Source: Arenicola marina
Taxonomy: Eukaryota > Annelida > Polychaeta > Arenicolidae
Direction of reading: 5' to 3'
DNA: 64,000 nt
NCBI GenBank assembly: GCA_964019135.1
Contig: OZ025250.1
Span: 48,825,174 to 48,889,173 of the forward strand
Notes under the pieces: generated by a model
Database searches by the model: none
What the model was told of the DNA's origin: nothing
Seen by the model: only the letters and a program-made list of their open reading frames with translations
Position numbers and translations under genes: made by a program
In this document: positions 19,999 through 34,900 of the stretch, piece after piece
How the letters are laid out: each line of letters begins with the position of its first letter
How positions within the stretch are numbered: position 1 is the stretch's first letter

Positions 19999-22900
19999 CC
20001 CCGTCACCCCCGCCCCGTCACCACCGGCCAGTGTGACCCCCGCCCCGTCATCCCCGGCCATTGAGACAGACCCCTGCCCCGTCACCAACGGCCAGTATTA
20101 CTCCCGCCCCGTCATCCCCGGCCATTAAGAGAGACCCCCGCCCCGTCACCACCGGCCAGTGTGACCCCCGCCCCGTCACCACCGGCCAGTGAGACAGACC
20201 CCTGGTCCGTCACCACCGCCCAGTGTGACCCCCATCCCGTCATCCCCGGCCATTAAGACAGACCCCCGCCCCGTCACCACCGGCCAGTGTGACCCCGCCC
20301 CGTCACCCCGGCCATTAAGACAGACCCCCGCCCCGTCACCACCGGCCAGTGTGACCCCCGCCCCGTCACCCCGGCCATTAAGACAGACCCCCGCCCCGTC
20401 ACCACCGGCCAGTGTGACCCCCGCCCCGTCATCCCCGGCCATTAAGACAGACCCCCGCCCCGTCACCACCGGCCAGTGTGACCCCCGCCCCGTCACCCCG
20501 GCCAGAGAGACAGACCCCCGTCCCGTCACCACCGGCCAGTGAGACAGACCCCCGCCCCGTCACCACCGGCCAGTGAGACAGACCCCTGGTCCGTCACCAC
20601 CGCCCAGTGTGACCCCCATCCCGTCATCCCCGGCTTGTGAGACAGACCCCTGCTCCGTCACCACGGCCCAGTGTGACCCCCATCCCGTCATCCCCGGCTT
20701 GTCAGACAGACCTCCGCCCCGTCACCACCGGCCAGTGTGACAGACCCCCGCCCCGTCATCCCCGCCCATTGAGACAGACCCCTGCCCCATCAGCGCCGGC
20801 CAGTAAAAAAGTCCCCCGCCCCATCACCACCGGCCAGTGAGACAGATCCCCGCTCCATCATCACCGGCCATTGAAACGTATCCCGCATTCCACCCCATCA
20901 ACACCGCCCAGTAAAACAGACCCCCGCCCCGTCACCACCGGCCAGTATGACCCCCGCCCCGTTAAGACCGGCCAGTGAGACAGACCCCCGCCCCGTCACC
21001 ACCGGCCAGTGAGGCAGACCACTGCCCCGTCACCACCGGCCAGTGTGAACCCCGCCCCGTCATCCCCGGCCCTTGAGGCAGACCCTCGCCCCTTCACCAC
21101 CGGCCAGTATGACCCCCGCCCCGTCACCACCGGCCAGAATGACCCCCGCCCCGTCACCACCGGCCAGGGTGACAGACCCCTGCCCCGTCACCACCGGCCA
21201 GTGTGAACCCCGCCCCGTCATCCCCGGCCAGTGTGACAGACCCCCGCCCCGTCACCACCGGCCAGTGTGACCCCCGCCCCGTCACCCCGGCCAGAGAGAG
21301 ACCCCCTCCCCGTCATCCCCGGCCAGTGTGACAGACCCCCGCCAGGTCACCACCGGCCAGTGTGACCCCCGCCCCGTCATCCACGCCCATTGAGATAGAC
21401 CCCTGCCCCGTCACCACCGGCCAGTGTGACCCCCGCCCCGTCACCACCGGCCAGTGAGACAGACCCCCGCCCCGTCACCACCGGCCAGTGAGACAGACAC
21501 CCGCCCCGTCACCACCGGCCAGTGAGACAGACACCCGCCCCGTCACCACCGGCCAGTGTGACCCCCGCACCGTCACCACCGGCCATTAAGACAGACCCCC
21601 GCCCCGTCACCACCGGCCAGTGTGAGTGCCGCCCCGTCATCCCCGGCCAGTGAGACAGACCCCTGCCCCGTCACCACTGGCCAGTGTGACCCCCGCCCCG
21701 TCATCCCCGGCCATTAAGACAGACCCCTGCGCCGTCACCACGGGCCAGTATGACCCGCGCCCCGTCATCCCCGGCCACTAAGACAGACCCCCGCCCCGTC
21801 ACCACTGGCCAGTGTGACCCCCGCCCCGTCATTCCCGGCCATTAAGTTAGACCCCCGCCCCGTCAGCACAGGCCAGTATGACCCCCGCCCCGTCATCCCC
21901 GGCCATTGAGACAGACCCCTGCCCCGTCACCACTGGCCAGTGTGACCCCCGCCCCGTCATCCCCGGCCATTAAGACAGACCTCTGCCCCGTCACCGCCGG
22001 CCACTGTGACCCCCGCCCCGTCATTCCTGGCCATTAAGACAGACCCCCGCCCCGTCAGCACCGGCCAGAATGACCCCCGCGCCGTCATCCCCGGCCATTG
22101 CGACAGACACCCGTCCCGTCACCACCAGCGACTGTGATCCCCGCCCCGTCATTCCCGGCCAGTATGACCCCCGCAACGTCACCACCGGCCAGTGAGACAG
22201 ACCCCCGCCCCGTCACCACCGGCCAGTGAGACAGACCCCCGCCCCGTCACCACCGGCCAGTGTGACCCCCGCTCCGTCACCACCGGCCTGTGAGACAGAC
22301 CCCCGCCCCGTCACCACCGGCCAGTGAGACAGACCCCTGCCCCGTCACCACCGGCCATTGAGACAGACCCCTGCGCCGTCACCACCGGCCAGTGTGACCC
22401 CCGCCCCGTCACCACCGGCCAGTGAGACAGACCCCCGCCCCGTCAACACCGGCCAGTGTGACCCCCGCCCCGTCACCACCGGCCCTTGAGGCAGACCCTC
22501 GCCCCTTCACCACCGGCCAGTGTGACCCCCGCCCCGTCACCACCGGCCATTGAGACAGACCCCCGCCCCGTCACCATCGGCCAGTGAGACAGACCCCTGC
22601 CCCGTCATCCCCGGCCCTTGAGGCAGACCCTCGCCCCTTCACCACCGGCCAGTATGACCCCCGCCCCGTCACCACCGGCCAGAATGACCCCCGCCCCGTC
22701 ACCACCGGCCAGGGTGACAGACCCCTGCCCCGTCACCACCGGCCAGTGTGACAGACCCCCGCCCCGTCACCACCTGCCTGTGTGACCCTCGCCCCGTCAT
22801 CCCCGGCCCTATCAGACAGACTCCCCGCCCCGTCACCACCGGCCAGTGAGACAGACCCCTGCCCCGTCATCCCCGGCCCTTGAGGCAGACCCTCGCCCCT

Positions 22901-25900
22901 TCACCACCGGCCAGTATGACCCCCGCCCCGTCACCACCGGCCAGAATGACCCCCGCCCCGTCACCACCGGCCTGGGTGACAGACCCCTGCCCCGTCACCA
23001 CCGACCAGTGTGACAGACCCCCGCCCCGTCACCACCTGCCTGTGTGACCCTCGCCCCGTCATCCCCGGCCCTATCAGACAGACTCCCCGCCCCGTCGCCA
23101 CCGGCCAGTGAGACAGACCCCCGCCACGTCACCACCGGCCATTGAGACAGACCCCCGCCCCGTCACCACCGGCCAGTGAGACAGACCCCTGCCCCGTCAT
23201 CCCCGGCCCTTGAGGCAGACCCCCGCCCCGTCACCACCGGCCAGTGAGACAGACCCCCTCCCCGTCATCCCCGGCCAGTGTGACAGACCCCCGCCAGGTC
23301 ACCACCGGCCAGTGTGACCCCCGCCCCGTCATCCACGCCCATTGAGATAGACCCCTGCCCCGTCACCACCGGCCAGTGTGACACCTGCCCCGTCACCACC
23401 GGCCAGTGTGACCCCCGCCCCGTCACCACTGGCCAGTGAGACAGACCCCCGCCCCTCACCACTGGCCAGTGAGACAGACCCCCGCCCCGTCACCACCGGC
23501 CGTTGAGACAGACCCCCGCTCCGTCACCACCGGCTTGTGAGACAGACCCCCGCCCCGTCACCACCGGCCAGTGAGACAGACCCCTGCCCCGTCACCACCG
23601 GCCAGTGAGACAGACCCCCGCCCAGTCACTATCAGCCAGTGTGACCCCCGCCCCGTCACCACCGGCCAGTGAGACAGACCCCCGCCCCGTCACCACCGGC
23701 CAGTGTCACCCCCGCCCAGTCACCACCGGCCTGTGAGACAGACCCCCGCCCCGTCACCACCGGCCAGTGAGACAGACCCCTGCCCCGTCATCCCCGGCCC
23801 TTGAGGCAGACCCTCGCCCCGTCACCACCGGCCAGTGAGACAGACCCCTGGTCCGTCACCACCGCCCAGTGTGACCCCCATCCCGTCATCCCCGGCTTGT
23901 GAGACAGACCCCCGCCCCGTCACCACCGGCCAGTGAGACAGACCCCTGCCCCGTCACCACTGGCCAGTGTGACCCCCATCCCGTCATCCCCGGCTTGTGA
24001 GACAGACCCCTGCTCCGTCACCACGGCCCAGTGTGACCCCCATCCCGTCATCCCCGGCTTGTGAGACAGACCCCCGCCAGGTCACCACCGCCCAGTGTGA
24101 CCCCCATCCCGTCATCCCCGGCTTGTGAGACAGACCCCCGCCCCGTCACCACCGGCCAGTGAGACAGACCCCTGCCCCGTCACCACCGGCCAGTGTGACC
24201 CCATCCCGTCATCCCCGGCTTGTGAGACAGACCCCTGCTCCGTCACCACAGCCCAGTGTGACCCCCATCCCGTCATCCCCGGCCAGTGTGACAGACCCCT
24301 GCCCCGTCACCACCGGCCAGTGTGACCCCCATCCCGTCATGCCCGGCCAGTGTGACAGACCCCCGCCCCGTCACCACCGGCCAGTGTGAGCCCCGCCCCG
24401 TCATCCCCGCCCATTGAGACAGACCCCTGCCCCATCAGCGCCGGCCAGTAAAAAAGTCCCCCGCCCCATCACCACCGGCCAGTGAGACAGATCCCCGCTC
24501 CATCATCACCGGCCATTGAAACGTATCCCGCATTCCACCCCATCAACACCGCCCAGTAAAACAGACCCCCGCCCCGTCACCACCGGCCAGTATGACCCCC
24601 GCCCCGTTACCACCGGCCAGTGAGACAGACCTCCGCCCCGTCACCACCGGCCAGTGAGACAGATCCCCGCTCCATCATCACCGGCCATTGAAACGTATCC
24701 CGCATTCCACCCCATCAACACCGCCCAGTAAAACAGACCCCCGCCCCGTCACCACCGGCCAGTATGACCCCCGCCCCGTCACCACCGGCCAGTATGACCC
24801 CCGCCCCGTTACCACCGGCCAGTGAGACAGACCCCTGCTCCGTCACCACGGCCCAGTGTGACCCCCGCCCCGTCACCACCGGCCAGTGAGACAGACCCCT
24901 GGTCCGTCACCACCGCCCAGTGTGACCCCCACCCCGTCATCCCCGGCTTGTGAGACAGACCACTGCTCCGTCACCACCGCCCAGTGTGACCCCCGCCCCG
25001 TCACCACCGGCCAGTGAGACAGACCCCTGGTCCGTCACCACCGCCCAGTGTGACCCCCATCCCGTCATCCCCGGCTTGTGAGACAGACCCCCGCCCCGTC
25101 ACCACGGCCCAGTGAGACAGACCCCGGCCCCGTCACCATCGGCCAGTGAGACAGACCCCCTCCCCGTCACCACCGGCCAGTGGGAACCACGCCCCGTCAT
25201 CCCCGGCCATTGAGACAGACCCCTGCCCCGTCAGCGCCGGCCAGTGAGACAGATCCCCGCTCCATCATCACCGGCCATTGAAACGTATCCCGCATTCCAC
25301 CCCATCAACACCGCCCAGTAAAACAGACCCCCGCCCCGTCACCACCGGCCAGTATGACCCCCGCCCCGTCACCACCGGCCAGTGAGACAGACCCCCGCCC
25401 CGTCACCACCGGCCAGTGAGGCAGACCCCTGCCCCGTCACCACCGGCCAGGGTGAACCCCGCCCCGTCATCCCCGGCCCTTGAGGCAGACCCCCGCCCCG
25501 TCACCACCGGCCAGTGTGAACCCCGCCCCGTCATCCCCGGCCCTTGAGGCAGACCCTCGCCCCTTCACCACCGGCCAGTATGACCCCCGCCCCGTCACCA
25601 CCGGCCAGAATGACCCCCGCCCCGTCACCACCGGCCAGGGTGACAGACCCCTGCCCCGTCACCACCGGCCAGTGTGAACCCCGCCCCGTCATCCCCGGCC
25701 AGTGTGACAGACCCCCGCCCCGTCACCACCTGCCTGTGTGACCCCCGCCCCGTCATCCCCGGCCCTATCAGACAGACTCCCCGCCCCGTCACCACCGGCC
25801 AGTGAGACAGACCCCTACCCCGTCACCACCGGCCAGAATGACCCCCGCCCCGTCATCCCCGGCCAGTGAGACAGACCCCTACCCCGTCACCACCGGCCAG

Positions 25901-28900
25901 TGAGACAGACCCCCGCCCCGTCATCCCCGGCCAGTGTGACAGACCCCCGCAAGGTCACCACCGGCCAGTGTGACAGACCCCCGCCAGGTCACCACCGGCC
26001 AGTGTGACCCCCGCCCCGTCATCCACGCCCATTGTGATAGACCCCTGCCCCGTCACCACCGGCCAGTGTGACACCTGCCCCGTCACCACCGGCCAGTGTG
26101 ACCCCCGCCCCGTCACCACTGGCCAGTGAGACAGACCCCCGCCAGGTCACCACCGGCCAGTGTGACCCCCGCCCCGTCACCACCGGCCAGTGAGACAGAC
26201 CCCCGCCCCGTCACCACCGGCCAGTGTGACCCCCGCCCCGTCACCACCGGCCAGTGAGACAGACCCCCGCCCCGTCACCACCGGCCAGTGAGACAGACCC
26301 CTGCCCCGTCACCACCGGCCAGTGAGACAGACCCTTGCTCCGTCACCACCGGCCAGTGAGACAGACACCCGCCCCGTCACCACCGGCCAGTGAGACAGAC
26401 CCCTGCCCCGTCATCCCCGGCCCTTGAGGCAGACCCTCGCCCCGTCACCACCGGCCAGTGAGACAGACCCCCGCCAGGTCACCACCGCCCAGTGTGACCC
26501 CCATCCCGTCATCCCCGGCTTGTGAGACAGACCCCCACCCCGTCACCACCGGCCAGTGAGACAGACCCCTGCCCCGTCACCACCGGCCAGTGTGACCCCC
26601 ATCCCGTCATCCCCGGCTTGTGAGACAGACCCCTGCTCCGTCACCACGGCCCAGTGTGACCCCCATCCCGTCATGCCCGGCCAGTGTGACAGACCCCCGC
26701 CCCGTCACCACCGGCCAGTGTGAGCCCCGCCCCGTCATCCCCGCCCATTGAGACAGACCCCTGCCCCATCAGCGCCGGCCAGTAAAAAAGTCCCCCGCCC
26801 CATCACCACCGGCCAGTGAGACAGATCCCCGCTCCATCATCACCGGCCATTGAAACGTATCCCGCATTCCACCCCATCAACACCGCCCAGTAAAACAGAC
26901 CCCCGCCCCGTCACCACCGGCCAGTATGACCCCCGCCCCGTTACCACCGGCCAGTGAGACAGACCCCTGCTCCGTCACCACGGCCCAGTGTGACCCCCGC
27001 CCCGTCACCACCGGCCAGTGAGACAGACCCCTGGTCCGTCACCACCGCCCAGTGTGACCCCCACCCCGTCATCCCCGGCTTGTGAGACAGACCCCCGCCC
27101 CGTCACCACGGCCCAGTGTGACCCCCGCCCCGTCACCACCGGCCAGTGAGACAGACCCCTGGTCCGTCACCACCGCCCAGTGTGACCCCCATCCCGTCAT
27201 CCCCGGCTTGTGAGACAGACCCCCGCCCCGTCACCACGGCCCAGTGAGACAGACCCCCGCCCCGTCACCACCGGCCAGTGAGACAGACCCCCTCCCCGTC
27301 ACCACCGGCCAGTGGGAACCACGCCCCGTCATCCCCGGCCATTGAGACAGACCCCTGCCCCGTCAGCGCCGGCCAGTAAAAAAGTCCCCCGCCCCTTCAC
27401 CACCGGCCAGTGAGACAGATCCCCGCTCCATCATCACCGGCCATTGAAACGTATCCCGCATTCCACCCCATCAACACCGCCCAGTAAAACAGACCCCCGC
27501 CCCGTCACCACCGGCCAGTATGACCCCCGCCCCGTCACCACCGGCCAGTGAGACAGACCCCCGCCCCGTCACCACCGGCCAGTGAGGCAGACCCCTGCCC
27601 CGTCACCACCGGCCAGGGTGAACCCCGCCCCGTCATCCCCGGCCCTTGAGGCAGACCCCCGCCCCGTCACCACCGGCCAGTGTGAACCCCGCCCCGTCAT
27701 CCCCGGCCCTTGAGGCAGACCCTCGCCCCTTCACCACCGGCCAGTATGAACCCCGCCCCGTCACCACCGGCCAGAATGACCCCCGCCCCGTCACCACCGG
27801 CCAGGGTGACAGACCCCTGCCCCGTCACCACCGGCCAGTGTGAACCCCGCCCCGTCATCCCCGGCCAGTGTGACAGACCCCCGCCCCGTCACCACCTGCC
27901 TGTGTGACCCCCGCCCCGTCATCCCCGGCCCTATCAGACAGACTCCCCGCCCCGTCACCACCGGCCAGTGAGACAGACCCCTACCCCGTCACCACCGGCC
28001 AGAATGACCCCCGCCCCGTCATCCCCGGCCAGTGAGACAGACCCCTACCCCGTCACCACCGGCCAGTGAGACAGACCCCCGCCCCGTCATTCCCGGCCAG
28101 TGTGACAGACCCCCGCAAGGTCACCACCGGCCAGTGTGACCCCCGCCCCGTCATCCACGCCCATTGAGATAGACCCCTGCCCCGTCACCACCGGCCAGTG
28201 TGACACCTGCCCCGTCACCACCGGCCAGTGTGACCCCCGCCCCGTCACCACTGGCCAGTGAGACAGACCCCCGCCAGGTCGCCACCGGCCAGTGTGACCC
28301 CCGCCCCGTCACCACCGGCCAGTGAGACAGACCCCCGCCCCGTCACCACCGGCCAGTGTGACCCCCGCCCCGTCACCACCGGCCAGTGTGACAGACCCCC
28401 GCCCCGTCACCACCGGCCAGTGAGACAGACCCCTGCCCCGTCACCACCGGCCAGTGAGACAGACCCTTGCTCCGTCACCACCGGCCAGTGAGACAGACAC
28501 CCGCCCCGTCACCACCGGCCAGTGAGACAGACACCCGCCCCGTCACCACCGGCCAGTGTGACCCCCGCCCCGTCACCACCGGCCAGTGAGACAGACCCCC
28601 GCCCCGTCACCACCGGCCAGTGAGACAGACCCTTGCTCCGTCACCACCGGCCAGTGAGACAGACACCCGCCCCGTCACCACCGGCCAGTGTGACCCCCGC
28701 ACCGTCACCACCGGCCATTAAGACAGACCCCCGCCCCGTCACCACCGGCCAGTGTGACCCCCGCCCCGTCATCCCCGGCCAGTGAGACAGACCCCCGTCC
28801 CGTCACCACTGGCCAGTGTGACCCCCGCCTCGTCATCCCCGGCCATTAAGACAGACCCCTGCGCCGTCACCACCGGCCAGTATGACCCCCGCACCGTCAC

Positions 28901-31900
28901 CACCGGCCAGTGAGACAGACCCCCGTCCCGTCATCACGGGCCAGTGTGACCCCCGCCCCGTCATCCCCGGCCATTAAGACAGACCCCTGCGCCGTCACCA
29001 CTGGCCAGTGTGACCCCCGCCCCGTCATCCCCGGCCATTAAGACAGACCCCTGCCCCGTCACCACCGGCCAGTATGACCCGCGCCCCGTCATCCCCGGCC
29101 ATTAAGACAGACCCCTGCGCCGTCACCACTGGCCAGTGTGACCCCCGCCCCGTCACCCCCGGCCATTAAGACAGACCCCTGCGCCGTCACCACCGGCCAG
29201 TATGACCCCCACCTCGTCATCCCCGGCCATTAAGACAGACCCCTGCGCCGTCACCACCGGCCAGTATGACCCCCGCCCCGTCATCCCCGGCCATTAAGAC
29301 AGACCCCCGCCCCGTCACCACTGGCCAGTGTGACCCCCGCCCCGTCATCCCCGGCCATTAAGACAGACCCCTGCGCCGTCACCACCGGCCAGTATGACCC
29401 CCGCCCCGTCATCCCCGGCCATTAAGACAGACCCCTGCGCCGTCACCACCGGCCAGTGTGACCCCCGCCCCGTCATCCCCGGCCATTAGGACAAACCCCC
29501 GCCCCGTCACCACCGGCCAGTGTGACCCCCACCCCGTCATCCCCGGCCATTAAGACAGACCCCTGCGCCGTCACCACCGGCCAGTGTGACCCCCGCTCCG
29601 TCACCACCGGCCTGTGAGACAGACCCCCGCCCCGTCACCACCGGCCATTAAGACAGACCCCTGCCCCGTCACCACCGGCCATTGAGACAGACCCCTGCGC
29701 CGTCACCACCGGCCAGTGTGACAGACCCCTGCCCCGTCACCACCGGCCATTGAGACAGACCCCTGGTCCGTCACCACCGCCCAGTGTGACCCCCATCCCG
29801 TCACCACGGCCCAGTGTGACCCCCGCCCCGTCACCACCGGCCAGTGAGACAGACCCCTGGTCCGTCACCACCGCCCAGTGTGACCCCCGCCCCGTCACCA
29901 CCGGCCAGTGAGACAGACCCCCGCCCCGTCACCACCGGCCAGTGAGACAGACCACTGCTCCGTCACCACGGCCCAGTGTGACCCCCGCCCCGTCACCACC
30001 GGCCAGTGAGACAGACCCCTGGTCCGTCACCACCGCCCAGTGTGACCCCCATCCCGTCATCCCCGGCTTGTGAGACAGACCCCCGCCCCGTCACCACCGG
30101 CCCAGTGTGAACCCCGCCCCGTCACCACGGCCCAGTGTGACTCCCGCCCCGTCACCACCGGCCAGTGAGACAGACCCCTGGTCCGTCACCACCGCCCAGT
30201 GTGACCCCCGCCCCGTCACCACCGGCCAGTGAGACAGACCCCCGCCCCGTCACCACCGGCCAGTGAGACAGACCACTGCTCCGTCACCACGGCCCAGTGT
30301 GACCCCCGCCCCGTTACCACCGGCCAGTGAGACAGACCCCTGGTCCGTCACCACCGCCCAGTGTGACCCCCATCCCGTCATCCCCGGCTTGTGAGACAGA
30401 CCCCCGCCCCGTCACCACCGGCCATTAAGACAGACCCCTGCCCCGTCACCACCGGCCATTGAGACAGACCCCCGCCCCGTCACCACCGGCCAGTGATACA
30501 GACCCCTGCCCCGTCACCACCGGCCATTGAGACAGACCCCCGCCCCGTCACCACCGGCCAGTGAGACAGACCCCCGCCCCGTCACCACCGGCCAGTGTGA
30601 CCCCCGCCCCGTCACCACCGGCCATTGAGACAGACCCCCGCTCCGTCACCACCGGCCTGTGAGACAGACCCCCGCCCCGTCACCACCGGCCAGTGAGACA
30701 GACCCCTGCCTAGTCATCCCCGGCCCTTGAGGCAGACCCTCGCCCCTTCACCACCGGCCAGTATGACCCCCGCCCCGTCACCACCGGCCAGAATGACCCC
30801 CGCCCCGTCACCACCGGCCAGGGTGACAGACCCCTGCCCCGTCACCACCGGCCAGTGTGACAGACCCCCGCCCCGTCACCACCTGCCTGTGTGATCCCCG
30901 CCCCGTCATCCCCGGCCCTATCAGACAGACTCCCCGTCCCGTCGCCACCGGCCAGTGAGACAGACCCCCACCCCGCCATCCCCGGCCAGTGTGACAGACC
31001 CCCTCCCCGTCACCACCGGCCAGTGTGACCCCCGCCCCGTCATCCCCGGCCAGTGTGACAGACCCCCGCCCCGTCACCACCGGCCAGTGTGACCCCCGCC
31101 CCGTCATCCACGCCCATTGAGACAGACCCCTGCCCCGTCATCCCCGGCCAGTGTGACAGACCCCCGCCAGGTCACCACCGGCCAGTGTGACCCCCGCCCC
31201 GTCATCCACGCCCATTGAGACAGACCCCTGCCCCGTCACCACCGGCCAGTGTGACACCTGCCCCGTCACCACCGGCCAGTGTGACCCCCGCCCCGTCACC
31301 ACTGGCCAGTGAGACAGACCCCCGCCCCTCACCACTGGCCAGTGAGACAGACCCCCGCTCCGTCACCACCGGCTTGTGAGACAGACCCCCGCTCCGTCAC
31401 CACCGGCTTGTGAGACAGACCCCCGCCCCGTCACCACCGGCCAGTGAGACAGACCCCCGCCCCGTCACCACCGGCCAGTGTGACCCCCGCCCCGTCATCC
31501 CCGGCCATTGAGACAGACCCCCGCCCCGTCACCACCGGCCAGTATGACCCCCGCCCCGTCATCCCCGGCCATTGAGACAGACCCCCGCCCCGTCACCACT
31601 GGCCAGTATGACCCGCGCCCCGTCATCCCCGGCCAGTGAGACGGACCCCCGCCCCGTCACCACCGGCCATTGAGACAGACCCCTGCTCCGTCACCACCGG
31701 CCACTGAGACAGACACCCGCCCCGTCACCACCGGCCAGTGAGACAGACCCCTGCGCCGTCACCACCGGCCAGTATGACCCCCACCTCGTCATCCTCGGCC
31801 ATTAAGACAGACCCCTGCGCCGTCACCACTGGCCAGTGTGACCCCCGCCCCGTCATCCCCGGCCATTAAGACAGACCCCTGCGCCGTCACCACTGGCCAG

Positions 31901-34900
31901 TGTGACCCCCGCCCCGTCATCCCCGGCCATTAAGACAGACCCCTGCGCCGTCACCACCGGCCAGTATGACCCCCACCTCGTCATCCCCGGCCATTAAGAC
32001 AGACCCCTGCGCCGTCACCACCGGCCAGTGTGACCCCCGCCCCGTCATCCCCGGCCATTAAGACAGACCCCTGCGCCGTCACCACTGGCCAGTGTGACCC
32101 CCGCCCCGTCATCCCCGGCCATTAAGACAGACCCCTGCGCCGTCACCACCGGCCAGTGTGACCCCCGCCCCGTCATCCCCGGCCATTAAGACAGACCCCT
32201 GCGCCGTCACCACTGGCCAGTGTGACCCCCGCCCCGTCATCCCCGGCCATTAAGACAGACCCCTGCGCCGTCACCACCGGCCAGTGTGACCCCCGCCCCG
32301 TCATCCCCGGCCATTAAGACAGACCCCTGCGCCGTCACCACTGGCCAGTGTGACCCCCGCCCCGTCATCCCCGGCCATTAAGACAGACCCCTGCGCCGTC
32401 ACCACCGGCCAGTGTGACCCCCGCCCCGTCATCCCCGGCCATTAAGACAGACCCCTGCGCCGTCACCACCGGCCAGTGTGACCCCCGCCCCGTCATCCCC
32501 GGCCATTAAGACAGACCCCTGCGCCGTCACCACTGGCCAGTATGACCCGCGCCCCGTCATCCCCGGCCATTAAGACAGACCCCCGCCCCGTCACCACTGG
32601 CCAGTGTGACCCCCGCCCCGTCATCCCCGGCCATTAAGACAGACCCCTGCGCCGTCACCGCCGGCCAGTATGACCCCCGCCCCGTCATCCCCGGCCATTA
32701 AGACAGACCCCTGCGCCGTCACCACCGGCCAGTATGACCCGCGCCCCGTCATCCCCGGCCATTAAGACAGACCCCCGCCCCGTCACCACTGGCCAGTGTG
32801 ACCCCCGCCCCGTCATCCCCGGCCATTAGGACAAACCCCCGCCCCGTCACCACCGGCCAGTGTGACCCCCACCCCGTCATCCCCGGCCATTAAGACAGAC
32901 CCCTGCGCCGTCACCACCGGCCAGTGTGACCCCCGCTCCGTCACCACCGGCCTGTGAGACAGACCCCCGCCCCGTCACCACCGGCCAGTGAGACAGACCC
33001 CTGCCCCGTCACCACAGGCCAGTGTGACAGACCCCCGCCAGGTCACCACCGGCCAGTGTGACCCCCGCCCCGTCATCCACGCCCATTGAGACAGACCCCT
33101 GCCCCGTCACCACCGGCCAGTGTGACACCTGCCCCGTCACCACCGGCCAGTGTGACCCCCGCCCCGTCACCACTGGCCAGTGAGACAGACCCCCGCCCCT
33201 CACCACTGGCCAGTGAGACAGACCCCCACCCCGTCACCACCGGCCGTTGAGACAGACCCCCGCTCCGTCACCACCGGCTTGTGAGACAGACCCCCGCTCC
33301 GTCACCACCGGCTTGTGAGACAGATCTCCGCCCCGTCACCACCGGCCAGTGAGACAGACCCCTGCCCCGTCACTACCGGCCAGTGAGACAGACCCCCGCC
33401 CAGTCACCATCGGCCAGTGTGACCCCCGCCCCGTCACCACCGGCCAGTGAGACAGACCCCCGCCCCGTCACCACCGGCCAGTGTCACCCCCGCCCAGTCA
33501 CCACCGGCCTGTGAGACAGATCCCCGCCCCGTCACCACCGGCCAGTGAGACAGACCCCAGCCCCGTCATCCCCGGCCCTTGAGGCAGACCCTCGCCCCTT
33601 CACCACCGGTCAGAATGACCCCCGCCCTGTCACCACCGGCCAGGGTGACAGACCCCTGCCCCGTCATCCCCGACCCTATCAGACAGACTCCCCGCCCCGT
33701 CGCCACCGACCAGTGAGACAGACCCCCTCCCCGTCATCCCCGGCCAGTGTGACAGACCCCCGCCAGGTCACCACCGGCCAGTGTGACCCCCGCCCCGTCA
33801 TCTACGCCCATTGAGACAGACCCCTGCCCCGTCACCACCGGCCAGTGTGACACCTGCCCCGTCACCACCGGCCAGTGTGACCCCCGCCCCGTCACCACTG
33901 GCCAGTGAGACAGACCCCCGCCCCTCACCACTGGCCAGTGAGACAGACACCCGCTCCGTCACCACCGGGTGGTGAGACAGACCCCCGCCCCGTCACCACC
34001 GGCCAGTGAGACAGAACCCTGCCCCGTCACCACCGGCCACTGAGACAGACCCCCGCCCCGTCACCATCGGCCAGTGTGCCCCCGCCCCGTCACCACCGGC
34101 CAGTGAGACAGACCCCCGCCCCGTCACCACCGGCCAGTGTCACCTCCGCCCAGTCACCACCGGCCAGTGAGACAGACCCCCGCCCCGTCACCACCGGCCA
34201 GTGAAACAGACCCCTGCCTCGTCACCACCGGCCAGTGTGACCCCCGCCCCGTCACCACCGGCCAGTGCGACAGACCACCGCCCCGTCACCACCGGCCATT
34301 GAGACAGACCCCTTCTCCGTCACCACCGGCCAGTGAGACAGACACCCGCCCCGTCACCACCGGCCAGTGAGACAGACCCCTGCCCCGTCACCACCGGCCA
34401 GTGTGAACCCCGCCTCGTCACCACCGGCCAATGAGACAAACCCCTGCCCCGTCACCACCGGCCAGTGAGACAGACCCCCGCCCCGTCACCACCGGCCAGT
34501 GTGACCCCCGCCCCGTCATCCCCGGCCATTGAGACAGACCCCCGCCCCGTCACCACCGGCCAGTGAGACAGACCCCCGCCCCGTCACCACCGGCCAGTGT
34601 GAACCCCGCCCCGTCATCCCCGGCCAGTGAGACAGACCCCTACCCCGTCACCACCGGCCAGTATGACCCCCTCCCCGTCATCCCCGGCCATTAAGACAAA
34701 CCCCTGCCCCGTCATCACTGGCCACTGTGACACCCGCCCCGTCATTCCCGGCCATTAAGATAGACCCCCGCCCCATCAGCACAGGCCAGTATGACCCCCG
34801 CCCCGTCATCCCCGGCCAGTATGGCCCCCGCCCCGTCATCCCCGGCCAGTATGACCCCCGCCCCGTCATCCCCGGCCATTGCGACAGACCCCCGCCCCGT